NCBI RefSeq assembly: GCF_001619615.1
Contig: NZ_LQQP01000008.1
Coordinates: 1-64,000 of the forward strand
Length of the DNA: 64,000 bases
Reading direction: 5' to 3'
DNA from: Microbacterium sp. T32
Lineage (GTDB): Bacteria; Actinomycetota; Actinomycetes; Actinomycetales; Microbacteriaceae
A program made the position numbers and the translations under genes. A model generated the notes under the pieces. It searched no databases, was not told where the DNA came from, and worked only from the letters and a program-made list of their open reading frames with translations. The first letter of the stretch is position 1, and each line of letters begins with the position of its first letter. This document shows, in pieces, positions 58,584 to 64,000 of this stretch.

Positions 58584-59111
58584 TCAGCTCGCCACGACCG
58601 CGCGAGCCCGCCGGCGCTCGGCGGCGTCGATCGCGAGGAGCGTCGACTCGAGTTCGGCGTCGCTGGCCCCCGCGTTCTGCCGGAGGAACAGTGCGCGCTT
58701 GAAGTCGCGGCGGGCGGCCTCGAAGTCGCCCTCGTCGTAGTGCACCTTGCCGCGGTGCTGCAGGGCGAACGCGGCGATACCCGACCACCCCTGCCCCTCG
58801 GCCTCTTCCGCGCAGGTCGTCAGCTCCTGCTCGGCGGCGGCGAACGCGCCGCGGCACTGCTGGATCGTGGCGTGCAGGATGCGGGCGCGCAGCAGGTCGC
58901 GCCGGGTGCCGGCCATACGGGCGACGCGCACCGATTGCTCCGAGATCGTCAGGGCCTCGTCGAAGCGATCGAGCACCTTCAGCAGCCAGGTGCGCTCGAG
59001 AAGGGCCGGAAGACTGCGCTGCGAACCGATCTCCTCGAGCCGCTCCGCGCACTCGCGAGAGTCGGTGATCTCGCGCAATGTGTCGGGGTCGTACCCGTGG
59101 ATATAGCTCAC
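58584..59111 (-). CDS. Tetratricopeptide-repeat protein
   Basis: 175 aa, all helical, with TPR-like pairs (LLKVLDRFDEALTISEQSV, ALQHRGKVHYDEGDFEAARR). A protein-interaction scaffold is expected; no enzymatic motif. GTG start 59109-59111 follows GAGAGGAGC. It lies between spermidine-synthase-like and SprT genes on the same strand. Confidence 0.78.
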   Translation of the reverse strand: MSYIHGYDPDTLREITDSRECAERLEEIGSQRSLPALLERTWLLKVLDRFDEALTISEQSVRVARMAGTRRDLLRARILHATIQQCRGAFAAAEQELTTCAEEAEGQGWSGIAAFALQHRGKVHYDEGDFEAARRDFKRALFLRQNAGASDAELESTLLAIDAAERRRARAVVAS

Positions 59112-59226
59112 CGTCGCTCCTCTCGAATGGCCGATGCTTCCAGTCTGCGGTGCCCGCGCCCGATGGTCCGCCTCGCCACACCGGCGGGTCGCGAACCCGC
59201 GCGGGCGAGCACCTCGGCGTCCGTCG

Positions 59227-60093
59227 TCAGCGATCGAAGATGGATGCCGAGGGCTTGGGCGACGGCGTCGCATCGGCATCCGTCGCCGGACGTGCGTCGC
59301 GGATGAACTCGTCGATCTCGGCTCCCTGCGCAACCTTCGCGGGGTGGGGACCCGCGGCCATGAGGCGTGGCAACCACTCGACCGGGAGGGGTGCCGCGGA
59401 GGCCGCGACGACGAGGTTGCCGAACCGGCGGCCCTTCAGCACCTGCACCTCCGCGAGCACGATGACCTCGGGGAGCACCTCGCGCACCGTCGCGACCTGA
59501 CGCCGCGCGAACGCCAACCCGGGGCCGTCCGAGACGTTGACGAGCAGCACGCCGTCGGGCGCGAGGAGTGCCGCGGCCTCGCGGTAGAACTCGACGGTGG
59601 TGAGGTGTGCGGGCGTCTGCGCGCCGGAGTACACGTCGCTCACGAGCAGATCGACGGCGCCGTGCAGACCCGCGGGCAGTCGGCCGAGGCCCGCGCGGGC
59701 GTCGCCGATGCGGACGCGGATCGCCGCCCCGCGGGGGAGCGGGAGGTTCTCGCGCACGAGGTCCCACAGCGCCGGTTCCAGCTCGATGACCTGCTGGCGG
59801 GATCCCGGCCGCGTGGCTTCGACGTAGCGGGGGAGCGTCAGCGCGCCGGCGCCGAGGTGGACCGCGGTCAGCGGCTGTCCCGGCATCCGGAGTCGGTCGA
59901 TGACCGCGCCCATGCGCGCGACGTACTCGAAGTGCAGGTGCGTCGGGTCGTCGAGGTCGACGTGCGACTGCGGGGTGCCGTCGACGACGAGTTCCGACCC
60001 CGACACGTAGGTGGACGCGGTCACCCGCGCGATCGCCCCGTCGGACAGCCGCGCCGTCGGCGCATCGTCCGGTTCCACCCGCATGCGTGCCAT
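59227..60093 (-). CDS. Spermidine synthase-like (SAM-dependent) protein
   Basis: 288 aa Rossmann methyltransferase/aminopropyltransferase fold. Motif I is VHLGAGALTLPRYV, acidic loop VIELEPALW, and DLLVSDVYSG. It lacks the N-terminal beta hairpin of classical SpeE, as do many actinobacterial SpeE-like proteins. TAGCGT is 6 nt before ATG 60093, which supports that start over a second Met three codons in. True substrate unknown. Followed by hairpin repeat copy 2 upstream. Confidence 0.82.
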   Translation of the reverse strand: MARMRVEPDDAPTARLSDGAIARVTASTYVSGSELVVDGTPQSHVDLDDPTHLHFEYVARMGAVIDRLRMPGQPLTAVHLGAGALTLPRYVEATRPGSRQQVIELEPALWDLVRENLPLPRGAAIRVRIGDARAGLGRLPAGLHGAVDLLVSDVYSGAQTPAHLTTVEFYREAAALLAPDGVLLVNVSDGPGLAFARRQVATVREVLPEVIVLAEVQVLKGRRFGNLVVAASAAPLPVEWLPRLMAAGPHPAKVAQGAEIDEFIRDARPATDADATPSPKPSASIFDR

Positions 60094-60122
60094 GTGTCCA
60101 CGCTAGCCCGGCAGCCGCGGGC

Positions 60123-60186
60123 GCGTGAGGGGTCAAGAATTGTCGCTTCGAGGGGGTCCGAAGCGACAGATCTTGACCCCTCACGC
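60123..60186. repeat. Hairpin repeat element, copy 2
   Basis: Arms 60123-60146 and 60163-60186 (24 nt, a few mismatches) recur from copy 1. Here the stem extends by TTCG/CGAA, leaving an 8-nt loop. The right arm contains the last codon and TGA (60181-60186) of the minus-strand amidotransferase-like gene, so the element defines that gene's 3' end. Confidence 0.85.
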
Positions 60187-60981
60187 GCCCGCGCGGAGGG
60201 GGATGGGAGTGGATGCCACCGAGCCGGGGGTCACCAGGGAGACGGTGTTCTCGGGGAGTGGGGTCCAGCCGTCCAGGGGGATCCCGGTCGTGGCGACCAG
60301 GCGCGCGCCGGAGGCGGTGCGGCGGGTGAAGAGGACGTTGTAGCCGTCGCCGTGACCCGGCGGGAGGTTCGCGAGGTCGAGCCCGCGCGCGGCGAACGCG
60401 GCCAGCGGGGCGGGGCGACCCGCCGAGGAGTGCACCGCGACCAGGGCGGTCGGGGTGAGCAGCAGCGCGTTGAGGCTCGCCTCGGGGTACGACGCGCGGA
60501 CGTCGGCGACGGCATCCGCGATCCGGGCGGGGTCGATGGCGGTTCCGGGGGTCATCGCCCGGCGCAGACGGGCGAAATACAGCTCGCTGTCGTTGTTGCC
60601 GCGGAGCGTCGCACGTTCGTCGTCGGTGAGCGCGTCGCGCAGGCGGTCCGCGGGGGCGAGAGCGCCGTTGTGTCCGAAGATCTCGTCGCCGAACACGAAG
60701 GGCTGGGCCTCGCGCTCGCTGAGGTCGGTCCCGGCGCTGCCGAAGCGGAGGTAGAGCAGCGCGGCGGTCGTCGGCACGCGCACCGCCCGGGCGAGGGCGT
60801 CGCGCGTGGCCGGGCGCCCGGGCGCGACTCTCGCCGCGACTCCCCGTTCCGTGCGCCAGCCGGCGCCCCAGCCGTCGGCGTGCACGCGGGAGAGCGCGGC
60901 GAAGGATGCCAGGACGTCATCGCCCAGCGTGGCGGCGACGTTCGCCGGCTCCGGGCCGACGTAGGCGAGCATGCGGGACAT
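60181..60981 (-). CDS. Class II glutamine amidotransferase-like protein lacking the catalytic Cys
   Basis: 266 aa. The fold and sequence (RMLAYVGPEP, GWGAGWRT, FGSAGTDLSEREAQPF, GHNGALA) match the Ntn-hydrolase amidotransferases (EgtC/YafJ group). The N-terminal Cys2 of the family is Ser (MSRML), so the standard nucleophile is missing; it could be a Ser nucleophile or an inactive homologue. ATG 60979-60981 follows GGAGGTG. It shares its divergent promoter region, with twin TTGGATCC boxes, with the aminotransferase operon. Confidence 0.82.
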   Translation of the reverse strand: MSRMLAYVGPEPANVAATLGDDVLASFAALSRVHADGWGAGWRTERGVAARVAPGRPATRDALARAVRVPTTAALLYLRFGSAGTDLSEREAQPFVFGDEIFGHNGALAPADRLRDALTDDERATLRGNNDSELYFARLRRAMTPGTAIDPARIADAVADVRASYPEASLNALLLTPTALVAVHSSAGRPAPLAAFAARGLDLANLPPGHGDGYNVLFTRRTASGARLVATTGIPLDGWTPLPENTVSLVTPGSVASTPIPLRAGA

Positions 60982-61008
60982 GGCACCTCCGAGATGGACG
61001 ATCACAGA

Positions 61009-61037
61009 TTGGATCCACATGTAGTATGTTTGGATCC
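61009..61037. promoter_or_regulatory. Twin TTGGATCC boxes, candidate operator of the divergent promoter
   Basis: TTGGATCC occurs at 61009-61016 and 61030-61037, exactly 21 bp (two helical turns) apart, flanking TAGTAT (61022-61027), a candidate -10. The spacing suggests cooperative binding of a dimeric regulator of unknown family. Confidence 0.55.
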
Positions 61038-61060
61038 TACCCGGAGGTAACCCGTCCCCC

Positions 61061-62326
61061 ATGAACCCGCCCCCCACCGCAGACGCCGCGACGGCCTCGG
61101 CATCCGCGCCCGCTGCGCCGTCAGTGGGCGGATCCGCGATCGACGTCGGTGCGGAGCGCGCGCGCACCGCCGGCTCGACCCTGACCAGCCACTTCAACGC
61201 CGCCGGCGCGGCCCTGCCGACGCACGCCGTCGTGGCCGCGGTGGTCGACCACCTGCGGCTCGAGGAGCAGAAGGGCGGATACGAGGCCGCGGCGGAACGC
61301 CGCGCCGACCTCGACGCCGTGTACGCCTCGGCGGCCGACCTCGTGGGCGCCGCCACGGCTGAGATCGCCCTCTTCGACAGCGCCTCGACGGGCCTCCGCA
61401 TCCTCCTCGACGCCCTTCGACCGTCCACGGGCCAGCGCATCATCGCGTCCAGCAGCACGTACGTCAGCCACGCGCTGCACCTCATGAGCCTCGCGCGCGA
61501 ACGCGGCATCGACCTCGTCATCGCGCCGTACGACGAGCACCGTCGTGTCGACGTCCCGGCGCTCGAGGCCCTGCTGTCCGACGGGGTACCGTCGATCGTG
61601 ACGGTCGCCCACGTGCCCACCTCGTCGGGTCTCGTCGAACCGGCCGCCCAGATCGGGGCGGTCGTGCAGCGCTACGGAGGCACCTACATCCTGGATGCCA
61701 CGCAGTCGGTCGGTCACCTGGCGGTCGACGTCCGCGAGATCGGGTGCGACGTCTTGGTCACGACGGGCCGCAAGTTCCTCCGCGCCCCGCGCGGCACGGG
61801 CTTCGCCTACGTGCGCGACACGCTGCTCGAGCGTCTGCTCCCCATCGCCCCCGACGTGCGCGGCGCCCACTGGACCTCGAGCGCGCACTGGGAGCTCGTC
61901 CCCTCGGCGCGACGCTACGAGACCTGGGAGGGCCCGCTCGCGGCGCGCCTCGGACTCGGCGTCGCCCTCGACGAGGCCGCCGCCCGTGGCATCCCCGAGA
62001 CGGAAGAGTGGCTCGTCGAAACCGGTGCCCGCCTGCGGACGGCGCTCACCGAGATCGACGGCGTCACGGTCGCCGACCCGACGGGAAGCGCCTCCGCCCT
62101 CGTGACGTTCGTGATCGACGGCGTGGCCGCGGCCGACGCCGTCGTCCAGCTCGCACGCCGCGGCGTGCGGGTCGTGTCGGTGCCCGCGACCCACGGCCAG
62201 TGGGATCTCGGCGACCGCGGAGTGCCCGCCGTCGTCCGCGCGTCCGCCCACGTCTACAACGACGACTCCGACATCGCCGCCCTCGTCGACGGGGTGGCCG
62301 CGATCGCGACGGGAATCCTCCGGTGA
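61061..62326 (+). CDS. Class V aminotransferase family protein
   Basis: 421 aa fold-type I PLP enzyme of the cysteine desulfurase/kynureninase/isopenicillin epimerase family. An Ala-rich 35-residue N-terminal tail precedes the fold. The PLP lysine lies in TTGRKFLRAPRGTGF, with DATQSVGHL upstream. GGAGGT precedes the ATG by 12 nt. Its stop overlaps the GTG of the oxidase (GTGA). Reaction uncertain: desulfuration, transamination or elimination are all possible. Confidence 0.87.
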   Translation: MNPPPTADAATASASAPAAPSVGGSAIDVGAERARTAGSTLTSHFNAAGAALPTHAVVAAVVDHLRLEEQKGGYEAAAERRADLDAVYASAADLVGAATAEIALFDSASTGLRILLDALRPSTGQRIIASSSTYVSHALHLMSLARERGIDLVIAPYDEHRRVDVPALEALLSDGVPSIVTVAHVPTSSGLVEPAAQIGAVVQRYGGTYILDATQSVGHLAVDVREIGCDVLVTTGRKFLRAPRGTGFAYVRDTLLERLLPIAPDVRGAHWTSSAHWELVPSARRYETWEGPLAARLGLGVALDEAAARGIPETEEWLVETGARLRTALTEIDGVTVADPTGSASALVTFVIDGVAAADAVVQLARRGVRVVSVPATHGQWDLGDRGVPAVVRASAHVYNDDSDIAALVDGVAAIATGILR

Positions 62327-63420
62327 GCGGGGTCGTGTCGGCCGACGTCGTCGTGCTGGGGCTCGGCATCCACGGAATGTCCACGGTCGCCGCGCTCGCG
62401 GGCCGCGGCGTCCGCGTGATCGGGGTCGACCGTTTCGCGCCGGGACACTCCCGCGGGTCCTCCCACGGTCGCACGCGCATGATCCGCCGGGCGTACCCGA
62501 ACCCGGTGTGGAACGCGCTGGTGGAGAAGGCCTTCGACGCGTGGGAGGCGCTCGAGCGCGCCTCGGGCGAGAAGCTGCTGCACCGCACCGGCGGACTGTA
62601 CGCGCACGAGGGGGCGTCGCAGCTGCAGGGCCCGGACTGCGTGCTGGTCGACGATCGCGCCGAGATGGCCGCGCTCATGCCGTCGTTCGCGGTGCCCGAA
62701 GGCTACCCCGCCGTCTACGACCCGTCCGCCGGGGTGCTCGAGGCCGATCGGTCGCTGATCGCCCTCCGCCGGCTCGCCGAGGCCGCGGGCGCGGACCTGC
62801 GCGACGGCGAGCGGGTGCTCGGCTGGGACACGGTCGCCGACGGCGTCGAGGTCCGTACCGACCGCGGGGTCGTCCGCGCGCACCGTCTCGTCGTCGCGGG
62901 TGGCTCGTGGGCCGGCACCCTTCTGCCGCAGCTGTCCGGCCTCCTCGAGGTGTGGCGCATCCTCACCGTCACGGTCCGCGCCGGTCAGCCCGCGGGGATC
63001 CCGTCGGCGCTCGGAGCGTTCTCGGTCGATCGCGCCGAGGGGCTCGTCTTCGGCATCCCGGATGCCGACGGCAACGGCGTCAAGCTCGGAGTGGATGCCG
63101 GAGAGGTCTGGGATCCCGAGACCCCCGTCGCGCCTCCGACGCCCGCCGAAGCCGATGCGCTGCGCTCCCTGCTGCACGCGTACGTCCCCGCGCTCGACAC
63201 CGCGCCCGTCGAACTCGCCGCGTGCCTCTACACGATGACCGAGGACAAGCGCTTCGTCATCGGACCGCTCGCCGACGCTCCCGAGGTCATCGCCGTCTCG
63301 GCGTGTTCGGGGCACGGCTTCAAGTTCGGTCCCGCGATCGGCGACGCGGTCGCGGATCTCGCCACGGGGATCGAACGGCCCGATCTCGACTTCATCTCGA
63401 CGGCCCGCCGGGGGATCTGA
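62323..63420 (+). CDS. FAD-dependent oxidase, MSOX/SolA (N-methyl amino acid oxidase) family
   Basis: 365 aa. FAD motif VVVLGLGIHGMSTVAALAGRG at the N terminus, then SSHGRTRMIRRAYP typical of sarcosine/N-methyltryptophan oxidases. Cys301 in CLYTMTED is at the position of the covalently FAD-linked Cys of the family. GTG overlaps the preceding stop. It should oxidise an N-methyl or secondary amino acid to an imine with H2O2 formation; the exact substrate is unknown. Confidence 0.88.
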   Translation: MSGVVSADVVVLGLGIHGMSTVAALAGRGVRVIGVDRFAPGHSRGSSHGRTRMIRRAYPNPVWNALVEKAFDAWEALERASGEKLLHRTGGLYAHEGASQLQGPDCVLVDDRAEMAALMPSFAVPEGYPAVYDPSAGVLEADRSLIALRRLAEAAGADLRDGERVLGWDTVADGVEVRTDRGVVRAHRLVVAGGSWAGTLLPQLSGLLEVWRILTVTVRAGQPAGIPSALGAFSVDRAEGLVFGIPDADGNGVKLGVDAGEVWDPETPVAPPTPAEADALRSLLHAYVPALDTAPVELAACLYTMTEDKRFVIGPLADAPEVIAVSACSGHGFKFGPAIGDAVADLATGIERPDLDFISTARRGI

Positions 63421-63421
63421 C

Positions 63422-64000
63422 ATGACCATCGCGCTCGCCGCTCCGCACCACGCCGCCGTCGAGGCGGGACGCTCCGTTATCGCTGCGGGCGGCAACGCGC
63501 TCGATGCGGCGCTCGCCGCGGCCGCGATGCTCACCGTGGTGTATCCCCACCAGTGCGCCGTCGGCGGTGACCTCATCGCCCTCGTCCGCCGCCCCGACGG
63601 CTCCACGGTCGCCGTGGTCGCGGCCGGCACCGCGCCCGCCGCGATCGCCGACGTCGCCGCGGCCTGGACCGAGGTGCCGCGCGCCGGGGCCGGGTCGGTC
63701 ACGGTCCCGGGGATGTTCGCCGGATGGCAGGCGATCGCCGGACTCGGCGCCGTCCTGCCGCTCGCCCGCGCGCTCGAGGACGCCGCCGCGGCGGCGGAGG
63801 AGGGCACGACGGTCAGCGCGGGCCTCGACCGCGCGCTGGTGTCGCGCGCCGACGCGATCTTCGCCGACCCGGGGCTCCGGGACGTCTTCACGCGCGACGG
63901 CGCGCTCCTGGTCGAGGGCGACGCGCTCGTTCAGCCCGCGCTCGCCCGGTCGCTGCGTCGGATGGCGACCGACCCCCACGATTTCTACGCGGGCGACATC
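63422..64000 (+). CDS. Gamma-glutamyltransferase family protein (cut by the window end)
   Basis: The visible 193 residues are the N-terminal part of a GGT (Ntn hydrolase): AAPHHAAVEAGRSVIAAGGNALDAALA, then CAVGGDLIALV and GSVTVPGMFAGW. There is no signal peptide, so a cytosolic form is likely. The ATG is one base after the oxidase stop. The catalytic Thr and the C-terminal subunit lie outside the window. It could remove gamma-glutamyl groups from the operon's substrate. Confidence 0.87.
   Translation, partial: MTIALAAPHHAAVEAGRSVIAAGGNALDAALAAAAMLTVVYPHQCAVGGDLIALVRRPDGSTVAVVAAGTAPAAIADVAAAWTEVPRAGAGSVTVPGMFAGWQAIAGLGAVLPLARALEDAAAAAEEGTTVSAGLDRALVSRADAIFADPGLRDVFTRDGALLVEGDALVQPALARSLRRMATDPHDFYAGDI

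Noticed and set aside
60181-62326. Ergothioneine biosynthesis cluster (EgtC/EgtE-like pair)
   Set aside because: The amidotransferase lacks Cys2, no EgtB or EgtD is nearby, and the PLP protein is linked to an oxidase and GGT.

Overview
The window looks like a chromosomal segment of a high-GC Gram-positive actinobacterium, most likely a Microbacterium-like member of Microbacteriaceae. This is inferred from the very high GC content and GC3-rich codon use, from families typical of that group (DUF222/HNH, DUF3072, DUF1206, DUF6421, DUF7882, actinobacterial Lhr with Nei2, TreX/Y/Z), and from many genes with a TANNNT box 6-7 nt before the start codon and no Shine-Dalgarno site (leaderless mRNAs). 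I saw no rRNA, tRNA, CRISPR array, transposase, prophage or secondary-metabolite megasynthase.

Left part (1-13.3 kb). The window opens in what looks like the repeat-rich 3' tail of a DUF222/HNH gene. A minus-strand operon follows: DUF3237, peptide/substrate-binding lipoprotein, amidase, permease, a fused permease-ATPase, an ATPase, and a possible 35-aa ORF. It has a readable promoter and operator at 7424-7464. Then come a divergent SDR with a TetR regulator, an HxlR regulator divergent from an MFS exporter with two matching operators, a second SDR, and a complete DUF222/HNH nuclease whose 3' flank matches the window start.

13.5-24.8 kb. A membrane-anchored unknown, a PAP2 phosphatase and a DUF1206 membrane protein are followed by a TetR divergent from an amidohydrolase and an amino-acid permease, ending at a good intrinsic terminator. 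Next is a 944-aa fusion of a phosphotransferase kinase and a class III PLP enzyme, then a zinc alcohol dehydrogenase. Together these could hydrolyse an amide, take up the amine or amino acid, phosphorylate its hydroxyl group and remove the phosphate by a PLP phospho-lyase. An alpha/beta hydrolase and DUF3072 follow.

25-42 kb. Two divergent MarR paralogues, three DUF7882 genes, a small alarmone synthetase, a coiled-coil gene pair, and glgX-treY-treZ (trehalose from glycogen). After these come a TspO-like membrane protein, a class I glutamine amidotransferase, a LysR-type ligand domain with an AT-hook-like tail in place of its HTH, DUF1304, and a hexapeptide-repeat protein.

42-64 kb. nei2 is coupled to lhr. 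Then come a carboxylesterase, a degenerate Nudix protein, a membrane AlbA_2 protein, threonine aldolase, MFS, SDR, DUF6421, Lrp/AsnC, a two-component system, a ComB-like protein, SprT, a TPR protein, a spermidine-synthase-like protein and a class II amidotransferase-like protein lacking its Cys. The window ends in a coupled operon of class V aminotransferase, MSOX-type oxidase and gamma-glutamyltransferase (cut by the window end).

Sequence-scale signals: strong excess of the heptamer GGATGCC/GGCATCC, a long-stem hairpin repeat in two copies, a 78-bp direct repeat, and a 22-bp bidirectional leaderless promoter.
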